In this document: positions 37,806-45,893 of the stretch, piece by piece
Numbering within the stretch: position 1 is the first letter of the stretch
Layout of the letters: each line of letters begins with the position of its first letter
Source: Frigidibacter sp.
GTDB lineage: Bacteria > Pseudomonadota > Alphaproteobacteria > Rhodobacterales > Rhodobacteraceae
Reading direction: 5' to 3'
Assembly: GCF_030695035.1 (NCBI RefSeq)
Contig: NZ_JAUYTT010000002.1
Span: forward strand, 1 to 64,000
DNA length: 64,000 nucleotides
The notes under the pieces: generated by a model
Told to the model about the DNA's origin: nothing
Database searches by the model: none
The model's input: the letters and a program-made list of their open reading frames with translations, nothing else
Made by a program: the position numbers and the translations under genes

Positions 37806-39220
37806 CCGGGCAGATCAAGGCGGACATCTGCATCATTGGTGCCGGATCGGGTGGCCTCTCGGTCGCCGCTGGCGCCGCGCAGATGGGCGCACGCGTGGTG
37901 CTGGTCGAGGGCGCCGAGATGGGGGGCGATTGCTTGAATGTCGGCTGCGTGCCCTCCAAGGCGCTGCTGGCCGCCGCCGCGCGGGCGCAGACAGTGCGGG
38001 CGGGCGGCATGGGTGTTGCACCCATGGAGCCGCAGGTGGATTACGCCGCCGCGATGGCCCATGTCACCGCGACCATCGCCGCGATTGCTCCGCATGACAG
38101 CCAAGCGCGGTTCGAGGGCCTCGGCGTCCACGTCATCCGCGCCTGGGGCCGTTTCGTTGGCCCCGATGCGCTGGAGGCTGGGAACACCCTGATCGCCGCC
38201 CGCCGCTTCGTGGTCGCCACCGGCTCGCGCCCCGCCGTGCCCGGCATCCCCGGCCTGAAGGGCATGCCCTTCCTGACCAATGAGACGCTGTGGGCCCTGC
38301 GCGAGCTGCCCGCGCATCTGCTGGTTCTGGGGGGCGGTCCGCTGGGGATGGAGATGGCGCAGGCGCATCGCCGGCTGGGCTCGCGCGTCACCGTGCTCGA
38401 CGGCGGCCACGCCCTTGGCCGCGATGACCCCGAGGCGGCGACGGTGGTGCTGGCCGCCCTGCGTGCCGAGGGGGTGGAGATCGTGGAGGGGGCAGAGGTC
38501 ACCCGCGCCTCGGGCCGCGCCGGGGCGATCACGCTGCAGACGGCGGACGGGCGCAGCTTCGAGGGCTCGCACCTGCTGGTCGCCACTGGCCGCGCCCCGA
38601 ATGTCGAGCGGCTGAACCTGCCTGCAGCGGGCGTGCGCACCGATGCGCGCGGCATCGTCACCGACAGCCGCCTGCGCAGCAGCAACCGCCGCATCTTCGC
38701 CATCGGGGACATTGCCGGGCGCGGGCAGTTCACGCATCTCGCAGGCTATCACGCCGGCCTCGTGGTGCGGCAGGCGCTGTTCGGGCTGCCCTCCCGTCTC
38801 CGGGACGATCACATCCCCCGCGCCACCTATACCGACCCGGGCCTCGCGCAGATCGGCCTGACCGAGGCCGAGGCGCGCGAGAAGCATGGCAAAAAGATCA
38901 CCGTGGTGAAGGTGCCGGTCTCGGGCAATGACCGGGCGATGGCGCAGGGGCATAAGGACGGCTTCCTCAAGCTGATCGTGCATCGCGGCCGCCCGGTGGG
39001 CGTGACCATCGCCGCCCCCGATGCTGGCGAAGTCATCGCGCCCTTCGCGCTCGGGCTCGCCGCCAGGCTTAAACTTTCTGCCTATACATCGGCGGTTTAC
39101 CCCTATCCGACCCTTTCCGAGCTTTCAAAGCGGGCGGCGAGCGCCTATTTCTCTCCGAAGCTTTTCGAAAACCCTTGGGTGAAGCGGGGGGTGCGGCTGA
39201 TTCAACGGCTGCTGCCCTGA
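37802..39220 (+). CDS. MerA/Lpd-like pyridine nucleotide-disulfide oxidoreductase
   Basis: The 472-residue flavoenzyme has the FAD-binding GAGSGGLSVAAGAAQMG, the redox disulfide GGDCLNVGCVPSKAL, a second dinucleotide fold LVLGGGPLGMEMAQAHRRLG for NAD(P)H, and IFAIGDIAGRGQFTHLAGYH. At the C-terminus the usual HxHPTLSE is YPYPTLSELSK, so the acid-base His of lipoamide dehydrogenase is replaced by Tyr; the protein is not a canonical Lpd. No extra N-terminal metal-binding domain is present. It is coupled to the VTT gene (ATGA overlap) and a histidine kinase follows 35 bases later. Confidence 0.9.
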   Translation: MTGQIKADICIIGAGSGGLSVAAGAAQMGARVVLVEGAEMGGDCLNVGCVPSKALLAAAARAQTVRAGGMGVAPMEPQVDYAAAMAHVTATIAAIAPHDSQARFEGLGVHVIRAWGRFVGPDALEAGNTLIAARRFVVATGSRPAVPGIPGLKGMPFLTNETLWALRELPAHLLVLGGGPLGMEMAQAHRRLGSRVTVLDGGHALGRDDPEAATVVLAALRAEGVEIVEGAEVTRASGRAGAITLQTADGRSFEGSHLLVATGRAPNVERLNLPAAGVRTDARGIVTDSRLRSSNRRIFAIGDIAGRGQFTHLAGYHAGLVVRQALFGLPSRLRDDHIPRATYTDPGLAQIGLTEAEAREKHGKKITVVKVPVSGNDRAMAQGHKDGFLKLIVHRGRPVGVTIAAPDAGEVIAPFALGLAARLKLSAYTSAVYPYPTLSELSKRAASAYFSPKLFENPWVKRGVRLIQRLLP

Positions 39221-39255
39221 CGACCCCGCCAAGACGTGAGGCCACAGGGCGAGGA

Positions 39256-40671
39256 ATGGCGCGCGCGCATTTCCTGAACACACTTTCGGGCCGGTTCCTG
39301 ATGCTGACGACAGTGTTCGTCATGCTGGCCGAAGTGCTGATCTTCGTTCCGTCGGTGGCCGGGTTCCGCGAGGACTATCTTCGGCTGCGGCTGGAACGGG
39401 CGCAGATCGCCTCGCTCGCCCTCCTCGCCTCGGAGGAAATGATCTCGGAGGATCTGGAGCGTGAGCTGCTGGCCAATGCCGGCGTCTTCAACGTGGTCCT
39501 GCGCCGCGACGAGATGCGCCAGCTGGTGCTGTCCTCGCCGATCCCCAGCCCGGTCGATGCCAGCTATGACCTGCGCGATCCCACCGGCTTCAGCCTGGTG
39601 CGCGATGCCTTCACCGACCTCACCGACAGCCGCAACCGGGTGATCCGGGTCATCGGTGAGCCGGTGCGGCAGGCGGGGCTGCTGATCGAGGTGACCATCG
39701 AAAGCGGCCCGATGCGGCGCGAGATGATCGAATATGGCCTGCGCATCCTTGGCCTGTCGGCGGTGATCTCGGTGTTGACGGCGCTCTTGCTGTTCCTTGC
39801 CGTGCAACGGCTGCTGGTCGCCCCGATCCGCCGGGTGGTCGCCCACATGTCCTCCTATGCCGAGGCGCCCGAGGATGCGCGGCGCTTCATCGAGCCGACG
39901 GCGCGGGTGGTAGAGCTGCGCGAGGCCGAGGATGCGCTGCAAAGCCTGCAGACCCAGCTGACCGGCGCGCTGCGGCAGAAAGAACGGCTGGCGCAGCTTG
40001 GCAGTGCCGTCGCCAAGATCAGCCACGACCTGCGCAACATCCTGACCACGGCGCAGCTGTTTGCCGACCGGATGGAGGCTTCCGAGGATCCGGCGGTGAA
40101 ACGCGCCGCACCCAAGCTGGTGAACTCCATCGCCCGCGCGGTGAACCTGTGCGAGAGCACGCTGACCTTCGGCCGCGCCGAGGAGCCCCCGCCGCGGCTG
40201 GCGCGGTTCATGCTGGCGGGCCTCGTGACCGAGGTTCTGGAAGGCGAGCGCCCGGCGGCCGAGGCGGGCGAGATCGAGTTCGTGATCGACGTGGCCCCGA
40301 ACCTGACTATCCGCGCCGATTCCGAACAGTTGCACCGGGTGCTGCTGAACCTCGTGCGAAATGCCCGCCAGGCGATCGAGGCGACCAAGAAGGCCGGCAC
40401 GGTCGAGGTGGGCGCGGGCGAGGATGACGGCTTCTGGTGGATCCGGGTCGGCGATACCGGCCCCGGCCTGCCCGACCGGGCCAAGGCGCACCTGTTCCAG
40501 CCCTTCCAGGGCGGCACCCGCAAGGGCGGCACCGGCCTTGGCCTTGCGATTTCGGCCGAGCTGGTGCGCGGCCATGGTGGGCGGCTGGAGCTGGTGCGGT
40601 CGGATGAGGACGGCACCGAGTTCATGATCCGCCTGCCCAAGACCGTGACACAGACCGAGGTGGCCGCCTGA
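39256..40671 (+). CDS. Orphan sensor histidine kinase
   Basis: The 471-residue protein has two membrane helices (residues about 13-35 and near 185-205, GLSAVISVLTALLLFLAV) enclosing a periplasmic sensor of about 140 residues, then a HAMP-like linker, H-box KISHDLRNILTTAQLF, N-box NLVRNARQAIEATK, G1 DTGPGLP and G2 GTGLGLAISAELV. No response regulator is adjacent, so its partner lies elsewhere. It starts 35 bases after the flavoprotein gene in the same direction. The immediate upstream ribosome site (GAGGA) is very close to the ATG. Confidence 0.9.
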   Translation: MARAHFLNTLSGRFLMLTTVFVMLAEVLIFVPSVAGFREDYLRLRLERAQIASLALLASEEMISEDLERELLANAGVFNVVLRRDEMRQLVLSSPIPSPVDASYDLRDPTGFSLVRDAFTDLTDSRNRVIRVIGEPVRQAGLLIEVTIESGPMRREMIEYGLRILGLSAVISVLTALLLFLAVQRLLVAPIRRVVAHMSSYAEAPEDARRFIEPTARVVELREAEDALQSLQTQLTGALRQKERLAQLGSAVAKISHDLRNILTTAQLFADRMEASEDPAVKRAAPKLVNSIARAVNLCESTLTFGRAEEPPPRLARFMLAGLVTEVLEGERPAAEAGEIEFVIDVAPNLTIRADSEQLHRVLLNLVRNARQAIEATKKAGTVEVGAGEDDGFWWIRVGDTGPGLPDRAKAHLFQPFQGGTRKGGTGLGLAISAELVRGHGGRLELVRSDEDGTEFMIRLPKTVTQTEVAA

Positions 40672-40714
40672 GCCGGATTTTCGCACATCGCGGAAGATAG
40701 TCCCGTTTTCGCGC

Positions 40715-40743
40715 TTGCATGTCCCCGCCGCCCTCGCTAAATG
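40715..40743 (+). promoter_or_regulatory. Candidate promoter of tRNA-Arg
   Basis: TTGCAT (40715-40720), 17 bases, TAAATG (40738-40743), ending 13 bases before the tRNA. Confidence 0.6.
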
Positions 40744-40756
40744 CCACTTCCACAGT

Positions 40757-40833
40757 GCACCCGTAGCTCAGCTGGATAGAGCATCAGACTACGAATCTGA
40801 GGGTCGGGCGTTCGAATCGCTCCGGGTGCACCA
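40757..40833 (+). tRNA. tRNA-Arg (anticodon ACG)
   Basis: The 77-base cloverleaf has acceptor GCACCCG paired with CGGGTGC, D-arm GCTCAGCTGGATAGAGC, anticodon stem TCAGA-CTACGAA-TCTGA with anticodon ACG (inosine in the mature tRNA, reading CGN), T-arm with GTTCGAATC, and encoded CCA at 40831-40833. A TTTTT run follows as a terminator. Confidence 0.97.
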
Positions 40834-41189
40834 TTTTTCCTGACAGTTTGATCGGCGCCTTGAAAGGCCCGGTATTTTCGCTGCCGGCATCACCTGCCTT
40901 CGCCCGTTCGGGCCGCGCGGGCTTGATCCGTAGCTGGCGCACCGCGCCACACGCTCCCTCACCTCACATCCGCTCACGAAACCGGCATCGTCCAATGGTG
41001 CGATGGCACCTTTCGCCAATTCCGGTGGGGCGAGTCTCTCATGCACAACCTAAGGGCCTGACGCAGGGACAACCGCGCAGGCGCCGGAAGTCGGCGCTTT
41101 TTGGGGAAAGCGGTCTTTTCGGTCGGATGGTGGCTCCGGGTTGCAGCTCTCGGGGTCGCTGGAACGACGGCAACGCATTGGAGACTGAG
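40834..41189. other. Non-coding gap after tRNA-Arg
   Basis: These 356 bases hold the T-run that ends the tRNA transcript, then no supported gene. A long in-frame extension of the next gene runs through them but has no ribosome-binding site, and the strong GGAGA site for that gene is at its end (41180-41184). No repeat of the tRNA 3' end (attachment site) was found. Confidence 0.5.
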
Positions 41190-42422
41190 ATGAACAGAAA
41201 TTCACGCAACCGGGCCGCAACCGCGCTGGCCCTGACCTCGGCCCTCGCCCTGATGGCGGCGCAGGGGGATTTCACGGCCAAAGCCCTCGACCTTGACCTT
41301 GGCGTGGGCAAAGTGTCGGTCGGCCGCGATGACAGCGGCGGGCTTGGCGTCGGTGTGGGCCTCGGCCGTGACGATACCGTGGATGTCGGCGTCAGCATCG
41401 GCGGCAGCGGCGGCCTTGTCGATGCCGATGTGAATGTCGGCGGCGATGACGGCATCAACGTCGACGCCAATGTCGGGTCCGATGAGGGTGTGGCCAATGT
41501 CGGCGTCGACATCGGCGGCGGCACCGGGGGGCAATCCTCTGGTGGCCAATCCGGGGGCGGTGGGCTTCTGGGGGGCGGCAGTACCGGTGGCCTTCTTGGG
41601 GGCGGCACAGGCGGCGGTCTAGCTGGCGGCGGTCTGGCTGGTGGTGGCTTGCTGGGCGGCACCAGTGGCGGTCTTGTCGGCGGCGGCGCCACTGGCGGCG
41701 GCATCAACATCACCGCAGATCTGCTCAGCTCGGGCGAGTTGCTGACCGTGGGCGCCGATGTGGCCGACGTGGTCTCGGCCGATGTGGACCTTGGCACCGA
41801 CTCGGGGCTGCTGGGGGTGGATGCCTCCGTCGCCGGGCTCGATATCGGGGCCGATGTCTTGAATGACGACAGCGTCGTAGATGTCTGCGTCGGCAATTGC
41901 GGCGGCGGCTCCGGGTCTTCAGGCACCTCTGGGACGTCGGGCACTTCCGGCACCTCTGGCACCTCTGGCACGTCGGGAACCTCCGGCACTTCGGGCACCT
42001 CGGGGACTTCCGGCACGTCCGGCACCTCGGGTTCTTCGGGCACCTCTGGCACGTCGGGAACCTCCGGCGCCTCGGGCTCCTCCGGGTCTTCCGGCAGCTC
42101 GTCCGGCGGACAGATGGTGATCTCTAACCCCGGCCTCGGGCTCTTCGGCCAGATCTGTGACCGCGGTCAGGGCAACACTTCTGCCTATTCCAACGTGCCG
42201 GTCGTTGACCGCTCGGGCGTGCGCATCGGCACCGTTCACCAGGCCACGGTGGGCGGCGACCTGCGTCTGGTCTCGGTTCGCTTCGCCACCACGAACAATG
42301 TGGCAAGCCCTGCCAAGTGCATCCAGATGACCAACGTCCCCTTCACCCAGGCTGGCGGCTCCATCGCGGTGCCGGTAACGATGACCGGCCTGCACCAGGC
42401 GGTGATGTCGGCCAAGAACTGA
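41190..42422 (+). CDS. Secreted Gly/Asp-rich repeat protein with Thr-Ser-Gly tract
   Basis: A 410-residue protein of unknown family. It has an N-terminal signal ([20 protein letters not shown] with FTAKA, cleaved near residue 32), then about 90 residues of alternating hydrophobic/Gly-Asp repeats ([39 protein letters not shown]), a Gly-rich stretch, a variable region ([18 protein letters not shown]), a (Gly-Thr-Ser)n tract (about 15 GTS units) and a C-terminal domain of about 85 residues with two Cys. This domain ([27 protein letters not shown]) matches that of the gene at 47319 and recalls a PRC-barrel. GGAGA precedes the ATG at 41190. The likely fold is a beta-roll or fibrous surface protein; function is open. 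Confidence 0.75.
   Translation: MNRNSRNRAATALALTSALALMAAQGDFTAKALDLDLGVGKVSVGRDDSGGLGVGVGLGRDDTVDVGVSIGGSGGLVDADVNVGGDDGINVDANVGSDEGVANVGVDIGGGTGGQSSGGQSGGGGLLGGGSTGGLLGGGTGGGLAGGGLAGGGLLGGTSGGLVGGGATGGGINITADLLSSGELLTVGADVADVVSADVDLGTDSGLLGVDASVAGLDIGADVLNDDSVVDVCVGNCGGGSGSSGTSGTSGTSGTSGTSGTSGTSGTSGTSGTSGTSGTSGSSGTSGTSGTSGASGSSGSSGSSSGGQMVISNPGLGLFGQICDRGQGNTSAYSNVPVVDRSGVRIGTVHQATVGGDLRLVSVRFATTNNVASPAKCIQMTNVPFTQAGGSIAVPVTMTGLHQAVMSAKN
41922..42105 (+). repeat. (Gly-Thr-Ser)n coding tract, 9-bp period
   Basis: Twelve Gly-Thr-Ser units, one Gly-Ser-Ser, three more Gly-Thr-Ser, then Gly-Ala-Ser and Gly-Ser-Ser units. Synonymous codons differ between units (ACC, ACG, ACT; TCC, TCT, TCG), so the tract is kept at protein level rather than as a pure DNA repeat. 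Confidence 0.9.
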
Positions 42423-42607
42423 GGGCCCAAGCCCTCCCGGAACCGGGGCGCTCGCGCCTGCTGCCAACTCGTGGCGCGGGGGGAGCCCCGGTTCCGGTCA
42501 GGGGCGGCGGGTCGCGCCGCCGCCCCGCTTTCGGCCACGCTTTCGACCTCGGGGCCGAAACCCTTCCGCAGGGCCGCTGCGGCCGCCCGCAACACCGGAT
42601 CCCCGCC

Positions 42608-43978
42608 ATGACATCCGCGTCCCCGCGCCGCCTCGGGCGGCATTTGTCCCCCCGCCGCCTCGGGCGGCATCTGTTCCCCCGCCGCCTCGGGCGGCATTTC
42701 GTGAACTCCCCGCCGCTCACCACCGGGCTTGTCGGTCTCGCGGTGCTGCTGACGGCGCTGGCGCTGTGGCCCACCGGCTTCGCGCGCAACCCGGTGACTG
42801 AGTTCAACCTCTTCGTGCTGCTGGTCGCGCTGGCGATGGGCGCCGTCGATCTGGCCGTTCACCGCACCTGGCGCCAGCCCGAGGCGGGCATCGTGCAGCC
42901 GCTGCGGCTGATCCCGGGGCGCATCCTCAGCCGGACCCTGATGAACAAGCTGGCGGGCACACTTGGCGTGGTGGCGCTGGCGCTGATCCTCTACCGCGGC
43001 GCCGATATTTACCGCGCGCCTTGGTACGGCACCTTTCTGGATCAGTTCCATATGGCGCTGCCCTGGCTGGTGCCGCTGTCGCTGGTCTATGTCGCGGCCC
43101 TGCACTGCATCTCGGTCAAGGCCGGCGACCACTTGGAAAGCTTCGGCCGCGTGCTGCTGACCCTCGGGCGCGAGGGCGACCGGGCGCAGGCGGCGGATTT
43201 CGCGCTGATCTGGCTGGTGAAGCTGTTCTTCCTGCCGCTGATGTATGGCTATGCGGTGGATGACTGGCTGTTCTTCTTCCGCGAGCCCTTCCCGGATGGC
43301 TCCTTCCGCACGGTCTATGAATACCTCTATCGCTTCGTGTTCTTCGTCGACGTGATCTTTGCCATCATCGGCTACGCGCTGTCGCTGCGGCTGACCAATG
43401 CCCATGTCCGCTGGCCTGAGCGGACCTTCCGCGGATGGGCGGTCTGCCTGATGTGCTACATGCCGTTCTGGCAGGTGATCGGGCGCGATTTCCTGGCCTA
43501 TGAGGACAGCATCGTCTGGGGCCTGCTGCTGGAGGCGCACCCGGTGCTCTATGTCGCCTGGGGCTCGACCATCCTCGCGCTGCTCATGGTCTATGTCGGC
43601 AGCACGGTCTGCTTCGGGATGCGCTTTTCGAACCTCACCTATCGCGGCACCGTCTGGCAGGGGCCCTATGCGCTGGTCCGGCACCCGGCCTATATCTGCA
43701 AGAACGCCTCGATGTGGATGGTGCAGCTGCCGTTCCTGGCTGCGGCACCGGGCGAGGCAATGGCCAACACGCTGGCGTTGGCCGGCATCGGGCTGCTGTA
43801 TTTCCTGCGCGCCCGGCACGAGGAGGCCTGCTGCGCAGAGGCGCGGGACTACCGGCTCTATCGCCGGTTCATGGACAGGCACGGGCTGCGGCCAAGGCTG
43901 ATCCGGGCGGTCCGCGGTTGGCGGCCTGCACCGGCCTTTACCAGCGCGCTTGGCCCGAGGGGAACAGGCGCCGGGTGA
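42608..43978 (+). CDS. Multi-pass membrane protein with ICMT/PEMT-like C-terminus
   Basis: A protein of up to 456 residues with many hydrophobic segments (LVGLAVLLTALALWPTGF, LFVLLVALAMGAVDLAV, LMYGYAVDDWLFFF). The C-terminal part has GPYALVRHPAYICKNASMWM and RARHEEACC, the GPYxxVRHPxY ... RxxxEE pattern of isoprenylcysteine/phospholipid methyltransferases. A SAM-dependent membrane methylation is a guess. The N-terminus overlaps a 27-bp tandem repeat; a GTG at 42700 may be the true start and would drop the repeated PRRLGRHL units. It is convergent with the next gene, sharing 41 bases. Confidence 0.75.
   Translation: MTSASPRRLGRHLSPRRLGRHLFPRRLGRHFVNSPPLTTGLVGLAVLLTALALWPTGFARNPVTEFNLFVLLVALAMGAVDLAVHRTWRQPEAGIVQPLRLIPGRILSRTLMNKLAGTLGVVALALILYRGADIYRAPWYGTFLDQFHMALPWLVPLSLVYVAALHCISVKAGDHLESFGRVLLTLGREGDRAQAADFALIWLVKLFFLPLMYGYAVDDWLFFFREPFPDGSFRTVYEYLYRFVFFVDVIFAIIGYALSLRLTNAHVRWPERTFRGWAVCLMCYMPFWQVIGRDFLAYEDSIVWGLLLEAHPVLYVAWGSTILALLMVYVGSTVCFGMRFSNLTYRGTVWQGPYALVRHPAYICKNASMWMVQLPFLAAAPGEAMANTLALAGIGLLYFLRARHEEACCAEARDYRLYRRFMDRHGLRPRLIRAVRGWRPAPAFTSALGPRGTGAG
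42627..42697 (+). repeat. Three tandem 27-bp hairpin repeats
   Basis: The 17-base unit GCCGCCTCGGGCGGCAT starts at 42627, 42654 and 42681, an exact 27-bp period. Each unit can form a GCCGCC-TCG-GGCGGC hairpin. In the plus frame they encode PRRLGRHL(S/F) units, which fits a coding repeat, but they could also be a non-coding element upstream of the real start. Confidence 0.85.
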
Positions 43979-44729
43979 TATCCCGCGCCTGCGGCGAGGC
44001 TGGCGGCACGGGTGCCGAGGCCCAGGGGCGTAGCTGGCCTCCGGGGAACAGGGCGGCGGTGATGTCACGGGCGTCGCCCGCAGCGGCCATCGGCGCGGGC
44101 TGGACGGCGCAACCGGCAGCGCCCGGGCAGACCACCGTCGCCGTCACGTTGCGTGGGGTAGGCGGGGCAGGCTCTGTCGCCTGGGCGAGGAAGATATCCG
44201 CTGCGGAAGGCGCCATCTCAGCAGGCGTAAGCCGTGTGGCGAGACCCGGAGTGTCCGGCGGCAGCTCGGCAGGCTGCATTCCGAACCACTCGCCGGACCC
44301 GCGGCTCGACATCGATGGCGGGAACTCCAGCGATCCAACGGCGTCTCCGGGTGCGTTTGTGGGCGCGGCACTGGCACGGACAATCACCGTCCGCCGCACC
44401 GCCGCCCATGAGCGTGGCGGCAGCGGCACGGCCCGCCCGGCCGTCCGCAGCGGTGCCGGTTCTACTGCCGGTTTCGCCGCTGCGTCGTCCTGCCCGTCGC
44501 CCAGACCATCAGCCCCGGCGGGCAGGAGCGGCGCGACGGGACCGGCTATGGGCCCCGTCACGACCGCGGGTTCAGAGGGCTCCGGCGCCTGCCAGGTCAG
44601 CCCGATCAGGCCCGGCGCGGCAATGGCAAGGGCGGCAGCGACGGCAATCGTCCCCAGCCCCCCGCCCCGGCGCTTTGCCCCGCCTTGTGCGCCTCGTGCC
44701 CGTCTTGCCTGCAGTGACTTGGTCGTCAT
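43938..44729 (-). CDS. Anchored Pro/Ala-rich protein with duplicated DIT-LFP motif
   Basis: A 263-residue protein of unknown family. It has a basic N-terminus (KSLQARRARGAQGGAKRRGG), one membrane helix ([20 protein letters not shown]), and a Pro/Ala-rich linker. Near the C-terminus the unit ARDIT-xx-LFP-x-GQ occurs twice (residues about 220-232 and 248-260), a clear duplication. The rest lacks recognised domains. Its 3' end overlaps the 3' end of the convergent membrane gene by 41 bases. It probably faces the periplasm from an N-terminal anchor. Confidence 0.65.
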   Translation of the reverse strand: MTTKSLQARRARGAQGGAKRRGGGLGTIAVAAALAIAAPGLIGLTWQAPEPSEPAVVTGPIAGPVAPLLPAGADGLGDGQDDAAAKPAVEPAPLRTAGRAVPLPPRSWAAVRRTVIVRASAAPTNAPGDAVGSLEFPPSMSSRGSGEWFGMQPAELPPDTPGLATRLTPAEMAPSAADIFLAQATEPAPPTPRNVTATVVCPGAAGCAVQPAPMAAAGDARDITAALFPGGQLRPWASAPVPPASPQARDITRRLFPSGQARW

Positions 44730-44856
44730 CTCGCCCTCCGAAGCGATGCCTCATGCGCCAACCCTATTGCCGCGGCGCAGTGCAGCAATCGGAGGAGGGT
44801 GCGATCATGCCAAAGGACGATGCCGACCAGGCGCGATTCTGGGCGCGGATCGGGCC

Positions 44857-45369
44857 TCAATCGACCTTCAGCGCTACCAGAATGTCCTCGATCACGCAGG
44901 ACACCAGCTGTTGGCGGCTGCTGAGGCCGGACTTGCGGAAGATCGCCGTCAGCTGCGACTTTACCGTGGATTCGGAGGTGCCGCGCAGTCCGGCAATCTC
45001 GGGGTTGCTGAAGCCCTTGATGACCAGCAGCGCCACATGCCGCTCGGTCGGGGTCAGCGCCCATTCGGTGAACTGGCTTGCCACCAGATCCTCGAACTGC
45101 CCTGCCGTGGCGTTCAGCTGGCTCTGGATCCGGTTCACCCGCCGGAAGCTGAGCCGCAGCAGCACCACGCTGCTGACGACACCCGCCAGCAGGCCGACGC
45201 TGCACAAGATCTCCAGCGTCTCCTGCAACTCCCACGGGATCAGCGGGGCCTGCCAGTAGAACACCTCGGACAGCAGCTTGAAGATGAAGAACACGGTGCT
45301 GAGCACCTGGATCAGCGTCACCAGCATGAACAGGGCAAGCGCGGGCCCCCGCAGCCCGAAACTGGTCAT
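44857..45369 (-). CDS. Membrane-tethered LuxR-type (GerE) transcriptional regulator
   Basis: A 170-residue protein with two N-terminal membrane helices (residues about 8-33 and 53-73: LALFMLVTLIQVLSTVFFIF, ILCSVGLLAGVVSSVVLLRL) and a C-terminal LuxR helix-turn-helix (ALTPTERHVALLVIKGFSNP, SESTVKSQLTAIFRKSG). It has no receiver or autoinducer domain, so it is neither a response regulator nor a LuxI partner. A DNA-binding domain held at the membrane is uncommon. Neighbours are envelope-type genes, which it might control. Confidence 0.85.
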   Translation of the reverse strand: MTSFGLRGPALALFMLVTLIQVLSTVFFIFKLLSEVFYWQAPLIPWELQETLEILCSVGLLAGVVSSVVLLRLSFRRVNRIQSQLNATAGQFEDLVASQFTEWALTPTERHVALLVIKGFSNPEIAGLRGTSESTVKSQLTAIFRKSGLSSRQQLVSCVIEDILVALKVD

Positions 45370-45388
45370 CGCGGTGCCTCGGGGCCTG

Positions 45389-45790
45389 TCATTGCCCGGC
45401 CCGGTCGCCTTGCGGGGGCAGGTTCAGCAGCATCATGTCCAGCGAACGCTCCTGCCCCGCGGGTCGGTAATCATAGGTCTCGATGACCGCATCGCGCAGG
45501 ATCTGCCCCGAGGCGCGGCTGACCACGATCTCGCGCAGGTGCTGGTTGTTGCGGGCGCGGATCTTCACGCGGTTCAGCAGGGTGTCGGTGACGCTGACGA
45601 TGGTGTAGCCCTCGCTATCCAGCGCCTCGAGCACGTCGATATAGCGCCATTGCGGGCTGTGCTGCACGCGAAACACATCCATGCCCGTCCCGCGCGACGC
45701 CGGATCGGCGTGGCTGGCAAGCGGGATCAGTGCCAGCCCAAGCGCGGCGGCAAGCGCGCCGCTGCGGAGCGTGATGCACAAGGCCGTCAC
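45389..45790 (-). CDS. Secreted PepSY-like small protein
   Basis: The frame from GTG 45790 gives 133 residues with a Sec signal (TALCITLRSGALAAALGLAL, cleaved after LASHA). The mature part reads QWRYIDVLEALDSEGYTIVS, VKIRARNNQHLREIVVSRAS and GQILRDAVIETYDY, the two-strand/helix layout of a PepSY domain, often a peptidase inhibitor or a sensing domain. A longer start at 45874 is possible but would put the signal inside the protein. It lies 19 bases after the LuxR-type regulator in reading order and probably shares its transcript. Confidence 0.65.
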   Translation of the reverse strand: MTALCITLRSGALAAALGLALIPLASHADPASRGTGMDVFRVQHSPQWRYIDVLEALDSEGYTIVSVTDTLLNRVKIRARNNQHLREIVVSRASGQILRDAVIETYDYRPAGQERSLDMMLLNLPPQGDRAGQ

Positions 45791-45893
45791 CCTGCCGCCG
45801 CCCCCGAACCGGATCGGCCGGGGGGGCCCATCGGGCGTGGCGAGAAGATGGCGGGCCTGAGCATCGGAGTGCACCAGAGGTCAGAAGGGGCTG

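Noticed and set aside
37640-38983. 447-residue minus-strand frame
   Set aside because: It is antisense to the flavoprotein with FAD and Cys motifs; no family motif in itself.
39202-40686. 494-residue minus-strand frame
   Set aside because: Antisense to the histidine kinase whose H, N and G boxes are intact.
41922-42105. CRISPR-like array
   Set aside because: The 9-bp repeats are continuous coding units with no spacers.
42627-42697. CRISPR-like array at the 27-bp repeats
   Set aside because: Only three copies with 10-base separators and no cas genes; it is a tandem hairpin repeat.
42236-44068. 610-residue minus-strand frame
   Set aside because: It overlaps the ICMT-like gene in antisense and is Gln/Ala/His/Arg-rich without motifs.
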